A stretch of DNA of 64,000 nt from contig JADKEB010000031.1 of the NCBI GenBank assembly GCA_016718205.1, positions 248,001 to 312,000 on the forward strand. The letters run 5' to 3'. Both the position numbers and the translations under genes were made by a program. This DNA comes from Saprospiraceae bacterium. Its GTDB lineage: Bacteria; Bacteroidota; Bacteroidia; Chitinophagales; Saprospiraceae. Below are positions 19,133 through 27,671 of this stretch, one piece after another. A model generated the notes under the pieces. The model saw only the letters and a list, made by a program, of their open reading frames with translations. It ran no database searches and had not been told where the DNA came from. The first letter of the stretch is position 1; every line of letters starts with the position of its first letter.

Positions 19133-19477
19133 ATGGAAAAGTATTCTTATCTGATATTACTCTTTTTATTTTGGAATAGCTGTACCATTCCGGGCAAATC
19201 AGGCCATGATGGTCTTTCTGCCGGTGATTGTATGTCTGAAAGGAAAAATATGACACTGATCCCCAACCTAAAAGGCAAAATTGTGTCTATTGCTGATCAG
19301 TTTATCCTTGCGGTGGATAGTGGTGAATCCAGATACTTTGTGTGCAACTTGCCGGATACATATAAAAAGAACGGGACAAAAGTCAGATTTTCAGTCCAGA
19401 CCAAGGAGATTTCACCCAATGAAAGACTGATAGGCACGCCCGGATATCTTACACAAATTCAGGAAATCGTTAAGTAA
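19133..19477 (+). CDS. Small putative lipoprotein, unknown
   Basis: 114 residues. The N-terminus MEKYSYLILLFLFWNSC resembles a lipoprotein signal ending in Cys17. The mature part is a small beta-rich domain (KGKIVSIADQFILAVDSGES, then VRFSVQTKEI) that could be OB-like. No family recognised. It begins 9 bp after alaS and is probably in the same transcript. Confidence 0.65.
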   Translation: MEKYSYLILLFLFWNSCTIPGKSGHDGLSAGDCMSERKNMTLIPNLKGKIVSIADQFILAVDSGESRYFVCNLPDTYKKNGTKVRFSVQTKEISPNERLIGTPGYLTQIQEIVK

Positions 19478-19500
19478 ATAATAAATAATAGATTAACAAG

Positions 19501-19827
19501 GTGGTCGAAGAGAGATGGAGTTATAATGAGTTTTTGGCTTTTCTTCTCATTTATGTTGCGAATATAGATATTCATTTTGCTGAAGAAGAAAAAGCCATGA
19601 TTCGTAGCATTGTTGGCGAAGATACATTTGATAAAATGTTTGCCATTTTTAACTCCATAAGTGATTTTAGAGCATATGAAACCATACTTTCTTACAAAAG
19701 TATTTATTTTCCCAACCAGACAGAGAAGGATAGTTTGATGGAAAAAATAAAGGATATTTTTGAAGCAGATTTTGATTTCAATATTATGGAGAAAGAATTA
19801 TTGCATTTTCTGGATAAAATGATGTAA
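19501..19827 (+). CDS. Small acidic helical protein, possibly TerB-like
   Basis: 108 residues from a GTG start; no ATG is available upstream in frame. It is mostly helical and acidic. A segment ANIDIHFAEEEKAMIRSIVG resembles the first EF-like motif of TerB-family proteins (the D-x-x-F/xxxE pattern), but the match is weak. No signal peptide. It lies between the small lipoprotein and the SDR gene, on the same strand with short gaps. Confidence 0.6.
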   Translation: MVEERWSYNEFLAFLLIYVANIDIHFAEEEKAMIRSIVGEDTFDKMFAIFNSISDFRAYETILSYKSIYFPNQTEKDSLMEKIKDIFEADFDFNIMEKELLHFLDKMM

Positions 19828-19892
19828 TGATCTGCTGCCAACAAAACAGTATTTCCAACCGTCTTTTATAGTATTTTTCAAATATACCCGAC

Positions 19893-20666
19893 ATGGATTT
19901 AAAATTAAAAAACGAAATATTTGTAGTGACAGGTTCCACTAGTGGATTTGGAAAAGCTATCGCAGAACAATTGATCTCCGAAGGTGCACATGTCATCATC
20001 AATGCACGAGGTGAAGAAAAACTCGAAGATTTACATCAAAAGCACCCTGATAAGACTGAAATATTGCCCGGGGACATCACCACAGATGCGGTCATAGCTG
20101 ACCTCATGCGCATGCTGCATGGAAAAAAACTGCATGGTATAGTAGTCAATGCCGCCGGACCACCGGCAAAATCATTTATCAATACGGAAATCACTGACTG
20201 GGACAATGCGTATGAAAAACTCCTCAGATGGAAAGTGAAACTGACTCAGGAGCTATTGGAAAAATTTAAGGATCAGAATTATGGCCGTATCCTGTACATC
20301 GAAAGTGTCGCCGTCAAACAACCAATAGAAAATCTGATATTGAGCAATTCTCTAAGGATGGCAGTGGTAGGATTTGTCAAAACGCTCTCTCAGGAAGTAG
20401 CTCACCAGGGAATCACACTCAATATACTTGCACCGGGGTATCATGCGACACCTGCTATGGAGCGCCTGTTTGCCAATAAATCCATGCTGCTCGGTATCTC
20501 TCCGGAAGATGCAAGAAAAGAATTTGAAAAGGAAACCAAAGTCGGCTTTTTGGGTGATCCGAAAGATTTTGCAAGCCTGGCAGTGTGGCTCTTGTCACCA
20601 CACTCAAGGTTTATCACCGGGCAAACTATCAGTGTGGATGGAGGTTTGATCAAAGGTAGTATGTGA
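19893..20666 (+). CDS. SDR-family oxidoreductase lacking the usual YxxxK site
   Basis: 257-residue Rossmann-fold short-chain dehydrogenase. TGSTSGFGKAIA near residue 12 is the cofactor loop, NAAGPP replaces NNAG, and a normal C-terminal FITGQTISVDGG is present. Where classical members have YxxxK, this one reads SNSLR within LILSNSLRMAVVGFVKTL, so both catalytic Tyr and Lys are replaced. This pattern is known in a BKR-like SDR subgroup, so the protein may bind NAD(P) without standard reductase chemistry. Last gene of the alaS direction; about 400 bp of empty DNA follows. Confidence 0.85.
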   Translation: MDLKLKNEIFVVTGSTSGFGKAIAEQLISEGAHVIINARGEEKLEDLHQKHPDKTEILPGDITTDAVIADLMRMLHGKKLHGIVVNAAGPPAKSFINTEITDWDNAYEKLLRWKVKLTQELLEKFKDQNYGRILYIESVAVKQPIENLILSNSLRMAVVGFVKTLSQEVAHQGITLNILAPGYHATPAMERLFANKSMLLGISPEDARKEFEKETKVGFLGDPKDFASLAVWLLSPHSRFITGQTISVDGGLIKGSM

Positions 20667-21065
20667 TAGTGATATCGCCGCAATTTTAGTTACTTGAAAG
20701 CAATTTAAAAGGAATATCCGAAAGAAGATATAATGGTAGATGTGTGAATATTCCACCTTTTATTTCAAAATTAGATTACTAACAAGAATTTCTGCATCAG
20801 ATGAGATTACATATGGCAGAGAAGTTGAAGAAGTATTATTTTGGATTGTGATTGGTATCGATGCTGAGTGGAGATGGCGGTTTTATTTTAATGGAAGTAG
20901 TTCTTTAAAAATTTACTCTTTAAATTATTTATAAACGAAAAAATTCCACTATTTTTTGTTTCAACTTGAAGCAAGAACCTAATTGAAAAAATCTTTCAAA
21001 TTTTCAAAAAATCAAGTCAAGATAAAAATAGAAAAATCCTGGACATATTCAGACCAACAATCAAA
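20667..21065. other. Intergenic region, nothing recognised
   Basis: 399 bp of AT-rich DNA between the convergent SDR and LacI-type genes. No gene, strong hairpin or repeat was recognised; a 64-codon open frame at 20740-20934 has no protein-like features. Confidence 0.5.
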
Positions 21066-21740
21066 TCACTTATGATTTAAATTTTTTACCGAGTCCCTGA
21101 TAATCAACTTTGATTTAAGTACTACATTTTTGGGGTTTACTTTAGTATCAGTATCAAATTGGTTAAGTAGCATTTTAATTGCCAAAACACCAAGATTTTC
21201 ATTCAGATGCGAAACGGTTGACAATGGAGTAAATAGTAAATCGGAATACACCTGTTCATCAAATGAAACAAGTGATACCTCATCGGGTATTTTTACACCT
21301 TCTTCTTTAAATGCTTTTAATAAGCCTAAAGTAATTTGATTTCCTAAAGAAAAAATTGCGGTGATTTTAGTTTTACCCAGGTCTTTAATTAGTTTTAAAG
21401 CACATGTGTAGCCATTGTTAAAACCAAAATCATGTCCTATCACCAATGCCGGATCAAACGGAATTTTATTATTTGCTAATGCTTGCTTGTAACCATTAAC
21501 ACGTTGATTGTTTGGTGATGTGCCCACAATGCCCTGAAAGCAGGCTATTTTTTTATGCCCATTATTTATTAAATATTGCGTGGCCTCCAAAGACCCTTCA
21601 AAATCGTTGGAAGTAATGTAAGGCAAATTGACCCCTTCAAAATAACGGTCAATTAAAACCAAAGGAGTGCCGCTTTTTGAAGCTTTTACTAAATGTTCTG
21701 ACTCCAGGCCAAGCGGGGCTATTACAATCCCGTCTACCAT
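21066..21740 (-). CDS. LacI-family regulator, effector-binding part (frameshifted)
   Basis: C-terminal 224 residues of a LacI/GalR-type regulator, the periplasmic-binding-protein-like sensor fold. Visible are MVDGIVIAPLG at the start, the NGHKKIACFQGIVGT strand, the SNDFEGSLEATQYL region and SLVSFDEQVYSDLLFTPLST, the usual subunit-interface segment. It continues the 125-residue N-terminal piece in another frame: the expected junction is LLQSWMVDGIVIAP. One missing base around 21740-21760 separates them. It sits head-to-head with susC and presumably senses a sugar released from the glycan. Confidence 0.85.
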   Translation of the reverse strand: MVDGIVIAPLGLESEHLVKASKSGTPLVLIDRYFEGVNLPYITSNDFEGSLEATQYLINNGHKKIACFQGIVGTSPNNQRVNGYKQALANNKIPFDPALVIGHDFGFNNGYTCALKLIKDLGKTKITAIFSLGNQITLGLLKAFKEEGVKIPDEVSLVSFDEQVYSDLLFTPLSTVSHLNENLGVLAIKMLLNQFDTDTKVNPKNVVLKSKLIIRDSVKNLNHK

Positions 21741-22111
21741 CCAGCTTTGGAGTAAAGTAATACATTTTTTTCTATTTTCAGATCATCATTACTATTGCAT
21801 AAGAAGATATTATAATGGTGTTTTCTGGCTTCTTTTTCTATTTCTAATGCAAGCTGAGCAAACCATGAATTAGTTATATCGGGTACAATAAGCCCAATGG
21901 TAGATGACTTTTTTAAGCGAAGCCCTTTGGCAATATTGTTGGATCTATAATTTAATTTATCAGCTGTAGCTAAAATTAATTCTATGGTTTGAGCACTTAT
22001 CCTAAATTGCTCTCCCAATCCATTTAACACTCTTGAGACAGTTGTAACTGAAACATCAAGGGTTTGGGCTATATATTTTAAAGTTACATTATTATTTTTC
22101 ATCAAAAACAA
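21734..22111 (-). CDS. LacI-family regulator, DNA-binding part (frameshifted)
   Basis: N-terminal 125 residues of the same regulator. The helix-turn-helix reads TLKYIAQTLDVSVTTVSRVLNG, followed by the hinge segment NNIAKGLRLKKSSTIGLIVPD. The frame ends at YSKAGW and stop, where homologues continue into the sensor domain. Alone this piece keeps the DNA-binding domain but not the effector domain. It reads away from susC across a 453 bp region that carries two LacI-type operator sites. Confidence 0.85.
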   Translation of the reverse strand: MFLMKNNNVTLKYIAQTLDVSVTTVSRVLNGLGEQFRISAQTIELILATADKLNYRSNNIAKGLRLKKSSTIGLIVPDITNSWFAQLALEIEKEARKHHYNIFLCNSNDDLKIEKNVLLYSKAGW

Positions 22112-22465
22112 AATCCTGTTAGGTTGACTAGCGCGATGTCCTAAAAAAGAACTTAATTAATTATGGTTCATTTTCCAAATCCTGGTGTTAAAAGTACTCG
22201 CCATAGCTATTGCTAAGTCTGTGTGTTTTGCCTTGTACTTTAAAAATACAACAGCCATTATAATTTAACTTTATTTCTGGTCAGAGTACTAGTTTAATAA
22301 AGGTGTGAAAATTTGAATATTAAATTTGATGTAAAGTTATCTGTTTTTGAGAAAATAGATCTGATTTTCTAAAAATATTATTGGTTTTATTTTAAACCAC
22401 TTTTCAATGGACTCAAAAGATATTTTTATTTAAATCACTTTTTTTTAAAAAAAAAGTTAATTTAT

Positions 22466-22496
22466 TTTGTTGATATAAAACAAAATAATACATTTG
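22466..22496 (+). promoter_or_regulatory. susC promoter (Bacteroidota type)
   Basis: TTTG at 22466-22469 and TACATTTG at 22489-22496, separated by 19 bp, fit the TTTG-N19-21-TAnnTTTG consensus well. The expected start site near 22503 falls inside the first operator, so bound repressor would block initiation. Confidence 0.75.
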
Positions 22497-22531
22497 CTCA
22501 AACGATTGTTCTAATTGCTCAATCGTTTGAG
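22497..22531. promoter_or_regulatory. Double LacI-type operator upstream of susC
   Basis: CTCAAACGATTG (22497-22508) and its exact reverse complement CAATCGTTTGAG (22520-22531) form a perfect 12 bp inverted repeat with an 11 bp gap. Each arm holds a CAAACGATTG core with the central CG typical of LacI-family operators. The two CG centres are 21 bp apart, two helical turns, so two dimers could bind the same face. The divergent LacI-type gene is the natural candidate regulator. Confidence 0.75.
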
Positions 22532-22564
22532 TTTGAATAATTTTTTTACCTAAAACAAAGTCAC

Positions 22565-25500
22565 ATGAAAACAATCTTAAAAGGAGGGTTTGTTACTCTC
22601 CTGCTGTTTATCACTTCAGTTGCCTGGTCTCAAAATATAACGATCTCAGGTAAGGTGCTGGAAAATGGGAATCCGCTCTCCTACGTCACAATATTAGTTC
22701 AGGGCACTGATATTGGAACCACTACTGATATAAATGGTGAGTATACAATTTCTGTTCCTCCTTCGGCCACAACTCTTGTTATAAGTTATTTGGGATACAC
22801 TACCGTAGAAGAACCTATAAACGGTAGAACGAAAATTGACGTTAATCTCACCTCCAGTGCACAAGAACTAGATGCAGTTGTTATTACAGCATTAGGTATA
22901 AAACGCTCAGAAAAAGCACTTGGTTATTCGGTACAAAAAGTAGCAGGTGATAACTTACAAAGGGTTCAGGGTCTTGATGTAGCAACATCTCTTACCGGAA
23001 AAGTAGCGGGAGTACTGGTTAGAAACTCACAGGATTTCGCTGCAGTTCCTGTTATTACAGTTCGTGGGGAGAATGCTTTATTAGTCATCGATGGGATAGC
23101 TTACCAAAATAAAACACTAGCCGATGTTTCTGCAGAAGATATTGAATCAATAGATATTTTGAAAGGGGCAACTGCTTCGGCATTGTATGGATTTCGTGGT
23201 GCAAACGGTGCCATATTGGTTACCACCAAAAATGGTAGTGCCAATAAATCGGGATTATCTGTAGATATTACTACAAATACGATGTACACAGCAGGGTTTT
23301 TAGCTGTTCCCGAGGTTCAATCTGTATATGGTCGGGGTGACAATATGATTTATGATCAGTATAGCGACAATTCATGGGGTACAGTAATGGATGGAACACC
23401 AAGACAACAATGGGATCCAATCACTAAAACCAATACAGTTCGCCCATATTTACCTGTTGGTAAAGACAATTTCCAAAATTTTCTGGAGCAAGGTTATGTA
23501 ACTAATAATAACTTGAACGTTGGGTATAAGAAGGATAATCTTTCAATCAGAAATTCTTTCAACTGGACTGAAAATAAAGGCCGGTATCCGAATTCAGTTT
23601 TACAAAGATATACCTACTCTTTTGGAGCTGACCTTACTGTAAATAAATTTAAAGTAGCTACAAATTTTTCATATGCCAGAAGATCCTCACCCAATATCGG
23701 GGCTAATAACTACACTTCATACGATCGAATGTATTCTATATTAATATGGTCTCCTACTGATTGGAATCTGGCGGATTATAAAGACAATTATTGGATAACT
23801 CCAGGCGTACTGCAACAAAACCATTTTGGTCTGAATGCAGCCGGAGGAAATGCAGGAAGGGACGTAAACAACCCTTATTTTGACAGTTACGAAAAAATCA
23901 ATAAGGTATCCCGTGATATCTTTAATGCCGATGTAACAACGAGTTATCAGTTAACTGACTGGCTGAAGGCCACTCTTCGAACCGGTGTTGACTTTTACAA
24001 AGAAATTGGTGAAGTTAAGCTATCCAAGGGTTCCGTATTGTTTACGGGTGGAGTACCTGTACCAGGTAACGGAGGTGTTTGGAATGGCAGACTATTTGGC
24101 AGTTATAATATAGGGCAAAATACAGGAAACAGTATCAACTCTGATTTTTTACTCAGCGGAGACAGGAAAATAACAAAAGATCTTGATGTTGAATATATGG
24201 CGGGAGGAACAATCTTCTTTAGAAGGGATAATAATATCAACGGTGGTACAAATAATGGTATTTCTGTTCCTGGTTTTTTCTCTTTGGCAGCATCAGTAGG
24301 TCCTGCCCAGATAGCTCAGAGTACCTTAGCGCAACAAGTGAATTCTGTATTTGGCCGTGTAGGTGTTTCCTGGAAAAAAATGTTATTTGTAGAAGCAACC
24401 GGGCGTGAGGACTGGAGTTCAACATTAGCAAAAGCTCAACGGTCTTATTTCTATCCATCAGTTGCCGGCAGTTTTGTAATTTCAGAATTATTACCAAATA
24501 CAGCAAACTGGCTCGATTTATTGAAACTCAGAAGTTCCTGGACTTTATCCAAAAGGCCAGCTTCTATTTACGAAATTAATAGTAGTTATTCTATATCTGC
24601 AGCCACTTGGGGTACGCTTAATGGAGCAGGTGTTCCCGGCAACTTATATTCACCCACTATCGCACCAACAAGTTCAGAAACTTTTGAACAGGGTGTACAG
24701 GCTATGTTCCTGAAAAACCGTTTAATGATTGATGTTTCCCACTTTTCGCTAAGAGTATATGACCGTATTACCACAGTTGGATTAACACAGGCATCCGGAT
24801 ATGGTGGGCTTGTCACTAATTCTCAGGAAGAAATTACCCGACGAGGTTGGGAGATTATTCTTAATGGCACCCCGATTAAAAATAGAGATTGGCAATTGAA
24901 TGTTGGTGTAAACTGGAGTACTTTTGCCAGTTATTATACTAAGTTAGATCCTGTGTATTCAGCTAAAAGACCTTGGGTACAAGTGGGCGAGCGTACCGAC
25001 CATTTTATAAGCAGAGACTTTCTACGTGTCCCTGAAGGAGCGGGTGAACAGGCTGGAAGTCTGATACATAATAGCAGTGGAAGACCTATTGTTCATGGAT
25101 ATGATGTATTATTTGGATACAGAGATCCTAAGTATGTTTGGGGAACCAATGCCAATTTAAGGTATAAGGACTTCAGTTTCTTTGTGTCATTTGATGGAGT
25201 AAATGGGGGATTGGCCAACACTCGAACAGAAAGCTATATGTGGCAGGCAGGTGTTCATCCTAATTCTCTGTCACCGGAAAGGGCACTGGATGTTGCAACG
25301 CCAGGATCCAATAATTATCTGGGACAGGGTGTAAAAGTAGTATCAGGCACAGCTACGTTTGATGTTAATGGCAATATTATATCTGATACCCGTGTTTTTG
25401 CAGCTAATGATGTTAAAACCAGGTACAAAAATTATATGGTCGACTTACATAACAGTAGTGCATGGGGAGGTAATGGAAGCAAAGCAGATACATATTCAAG

Positions 25501-25714
25501 GACGTTTTTCAAATTGCGTGAGATATCTTTGACTTACACTATTCCGGGTAAACTGATCAATAAATTTGCAAAAGCAGGCTCAATTAGTTTAATTGGACAA
25601 AATGTGCTGTTGAAAGCAAAAGATTTTAAATATTCTGATCCCGATGGAGGCACTGAAGATTTTACAGATCCATCAACAAGATATCTTGGAGCTAAAATTA
25701 ATTTCACCTTTTAA
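22565..25714 (+). CDS. SusC/RagA-type TonB-dependent glycan transporter
   Basis: Outer-membrane receptor of 1049 residues that imports oligosaccharides with its SusD partner. A signal peptide (cut near SVAWSQ) is followed by a carboxypeptidase-regulatory-like domain (ISGKVLENGNPLSYVTI), then the plug with VITALGIKRSEKALGYS, LLVIDGI and ALYGFRGANGAILVTTK, and a 22-strand barrel ending in LGAKINFTF. susD follows 12 bp later. Expression is presumably set by the LacI-type operators upstream. Substrate is inferred from the downstream enzymes as a beta-glucan. Confidence 0.95.
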   Translation: MKTILKGGFVTLLLFITSVAWSQNITISGKVLENGNPLSYVTILVQGTDIGTTTDINGEYTISVPPSATTLVISYLGYTTVEEPINGRTKIDVNLTSSAQELDAVVITALGIKRSEKALGYSVQKVAGDNLQRVQGLDVATSLTGKVAGVLVRNSQDFAAVPVITVRGENALLVIDGIAYQNKTLADVSAEDIESIDILKGATASALYGFRGANGAILVTTKNGSANKSGLSVDITTNTMYTAGFLAVPEVQSVYGRGDNMIYDQYSDNSWGTVMDGTPRQQWDPITKTNTVRPYLPVGKDNFQNFLEQGYVTNNNLNVGYKKDNLSIRNSFNWTENKGRYPNSVLQRYTYSFGADLTVNKFKVATNFSYARRSSPNIGANNYTSYDRMYSILIWSPTDWNLADYKDNYWITPGVLQQNHFGLNAAGGNAGRDVNNPYFDSYEKINKVSRDIFNADVTTSYQLTDWLKATLRTGVDFYKEIGEVKLSKGSVLFTGGVPVPGNGGVWNGRLFGSYNIGQNTGNSINSDFLLSGDRKITKDLDVEYMAGGTIFFRRDNNINGGTNNGISVPGFFSLAASVGPAQIAQSTLAQQVNSVFGRVGVSWKKMLFVEATGREDWSSTLAKAQRSYFYPSVAGSFVISELLPNTANWLDLLKLRSSWTLSKRPASIYEINSSYSISAATWGTLNGAGVPGNLYSPTIAPTSSETFEQGVQAMFLKNRLMIDVSHFSLRVYDRITTVGLTQASGYGGLVTNSQEEITRRGWEIILNGTPIKNRDWQLNVGVNWSTFASYYTKLDPVYSAKRPWVQVGERTDHFISRDFLRVPEGAGEQAGSLIHNSSGRPIVHGYDVLFGYRDPKYVWGTNANLRYKDFSFFVSFDGVNGGLANTRTESYMWQAGVHPNSLSPERALDVATPGSNNYLGQGVKVVSGTATFDVNGNIISDTRVFAANDVKTRYKNYMVDLHNSSAWGGNGSKADTYSRTFFKLREISLTYTIPGKLINKFAKAGSISLIGQNVLLKAKDFKYSDPDGGTEDFTDPSTRYLGAKINFTF

Positions 25715-25726
25715 AAAATAGAAATC

Positions 25727-27259
25727 ATGAAAACAATAAATTATATACTGATTGTAACATTCACGCTTGCCTTTGCAAGTTCATGTGAAAATTTTGATAC
25801 CTTAAATACTAATCCGGATGTACCGACATCTGTTTCACCCGATTTGTTAGCTACTCAGGTATTAAGAAGTACTTTCAGGTTTTGGAATCCCAATCCAACG
25901 GACTGGGGCACAGCCCAGTTATTTGCCAAACATTGCACAAATGTTTCCGCCGGAGGAAATCCATACCAGTATTACGGCTCTTATTGGCCTTTTGGAGGAT
26001 TTGGGTGGTATCAGAACTTAACCAGCACTAAAAGAATGGTTGAATTTGCTAATGGAAATCCGGCGCTTCCTTCTTACGAGGGATTAGCATTGTTTCTGAA
26101 AGCATATTGGGGATATTACACCACATTAGATATGGGTGACATTCCATATTCAGAGGCAGGAAAAGCCGAGGAAGGAATAAGCCAGCCTAAGTATGATAAG
26201 CAGGCCGCAGTATTTGAAGGCATTTTGGCAGATTTGAAAGCAGCTGAATTGAAATTTGCAGCAGGGGTTAATTTTAACGGGGATATCATGTTAGGTGGAA
26301 ATGCTGTAAGATGGCGCAGGCTATGTAATGCTTTTCAATTAAAAGTAATACAAACAATCAGTAAAAAAGTTACACCCGCACAAAAAACCCGCTTTGCCGA
26401 AATCGTAGCTGCAGGAAATTTAATGGCTGATAATGCAAATAATTTTCAGTTAGGGTATATTGATAATGCTAATGCAAGTCACCCTTTTTTCAACGGTGAA
26501 AATCAGCGGCTTACTTTAGCTGTTTCAAAACTGATGGTGGATGCATTAAAAAATGTCAAAGACCGCAGGTTGTTTTATTTTGCTGAACCTGCAGCTAGTA
26601 AAATAGCAGGTGGTTTGCTTGAAAATGATTTTGCTGCTTATGAAGGTGCCCCTTCAGAATTACCTCCAAACACGCTAGACCTTAATCGGGCTGCCGGTAG
26701 GTATTCATTAGTAAATAAACGCTATACTATACCCAGGGCAGGTGATCCTATGCTTATATTAACTTACGGCGAACAGTGTTTCATTATTGCAGAGGCGATA
26801 GAAGAAGGATGGGTTTCTGGTAATGCACAGTCATACTACGAAAACGGAGTAAAGGCTATGCTCGATTATTATAGAACACTACCAAGTTCACTACCAGGAA
26901 ACCTTCATGGAATGCCAATTGACCAAGCATATATTGATAATTATTTTACAGGTGAAGCAGCGTATAAAGTAGCTGGTACCAAGATAGACCGTTTGCAGCA
27001 AATTTGGATGCAAAGGTATTTTATAGATTTCTTTCAGGGTAATAGCTCTGGTTACAGAAACTTTCTGCGTACAGGATATCCAAATTTTGTTCTGGATCCA
27101 GCTACCAGTTTAAATACAGATGATCCGAAAGTATTTCCAAAACGCTGGAAATATCCGACTGATGAATTGACAAAAAACCCTGAAAATTATAAAAAAGCGA
27201 TTGACGAACAGTTTGGTGGATTTGACGGGGTTAATAAAGTTCCCTGGTGGATACAATAA
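25727..27259 (+). CDS. SusD/RagB-family glycan-binding lipoprotein
   Basis: 510-residue surface lipoprotein partner of SusC. The signal ends in FASSC, with the Cys as lipidation site. It is followed by the family's typical ENFDTLNTNPDVPT start, TPR-like helices (GLALFLKAYWGYYTTLDMGDIPYSE) and a C-terminal RWKYPTDELTKNPENYKKAI region common to SusD-like proteins. It belongs to the SusD-like_2 type rather than classical starch SusD. A terminator-like hairpin lies about 65 bp after its stop. Confidence 0.94.
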   Translation: MKTINYILIVTFTLAFASSCENFDTLNTNPDVPTSVSPDLLATQVLRSTFRFWNPNPTDWGTAQLFAKHCTNVSAGGNPYQYYGSYWPFGGFGWYQNLTSTKRMVEFANGNPALPSYEGLALFLKAYWGYYTTLDMGDIPYSEAGKAEEGISQPKYDKQAAVFEGILADLKAAELKFAAGVNFNGDIMLGGNAVRWRRLCNAFQLKVIQTISKKVTPAQKTRFAEIVAAGNLMADNANNFQLGYIDNANASHPFFNGENQRLTLAVSKLMVDALKNVKDRRLFYFAEPAASKIAGGLLENDFAAYEGAPSELPPNTLDLNRAAGRYSLVNKRYTIPRAGDPMLILTYGEQCFIIAEAIEEGWVSGNAQSYYENGVKAMLDYYRTLPSSLPGNLHGMPIDQAYIDNYFTGEAAYKVAGTKIDRLQQIWMQRYFIDFFQGNSSGYRNFLRTGYPNFVLDPATSLNTDDPKVFPKRWKYPTDELTKNPENYKKAIDEQFGGFDGVNKVPWWIQ

Positions 27260-27324
27260 ATAAAATAAATCCGCATTCGGATTTTAACTGATTTCATGCA
27301 TTTATTTTGTTAAATATTGAAGAA

Positions 27325-27358
27325 ATTGAGGAGTCTCATTTGACTCTTCAATTTTTTT
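27325..27358 (+). terminator. Terminator-like hairpin after susD
   Basis: ATTGAGGAGTC, a 6-base loop, GACTCTTCAAT, then seven T. Ten of eleven stem positions pair. It would lower readthrough from susCD into the enzyme genes. Confidence 0.7.
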
Positions 27359-27479
27359 CAGAGATTTGAATTGAAGTTTGGCTAGTTTAGCAGACTTCTT
27401 CCCATTCATTTGTAGCAGCAATTGATAGCTACAATATTGAATATGCCATGGTTTAAATGCTTTTTTTTTGTTGACAATT

Positions 27480-27566
27480 AATTGTATCCCAAAATTGCTA
27501 TTCCTTTTGTCATTGCTTTTAATCATAATTTGATTAGTGTTCTGATTATCGCAATGGGATACAATT
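27480..27566. repeat. Perfect 12 bp inverted repeat upstream of GH2
   Basis: AATTGTATCCCA (27480-27491) and its exact complement TGGGATACAATT (27555-27566), 63 bp apart, both followed inward by a similar TTGC. It may be the ends of a tiny element or paired regulator sites; nothing between them is recognisable. Confidence 0.45.
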
Positions 27567-27671
27567 TATGACAGGCATTGATCCATAATATTGATTTCAT
27601 TCCATGCAAATGGATTATTTACAGGTATTTCAAAAAAGCACAAAATGGATTTTCCTTTTATAGTTAATTGC

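Larger units (their letters stand above)
22112..22564. other. Regulatory intergenic region between LacI-type gene and susC
   Basis: 453 bp of very AT-rich DNA. The susC-proximal 100 bp hold the promoter and double operator listed separately. The rest shows no gene or repeat. Confidence 0.6.
27260..27671. other. Intergenic region between susD and the enzyme operon
   Basis: 412 bp. It contains the hairpin at 27325-27358 and a perfect 12 bp inverted repeat at 27480-27491 and 27555-27566. A 74-codon minus-strand frame here is low-complexity and Lys-rich, and I do not count it as a gene. Confidence 0.55.

Noticed and set aside
20740..20934. 64-codon frame between SDR and LacI-type genes
   Set aside because: Composition is that of random AT-rich DNA and no promoter or partner gene is present.
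27302..27526. 74-codon minus-strand frame resembling a transposase tail
   Set aside because: Lys-rich low-complexity product, overlaps the susD terminator hairpin, no family motif.
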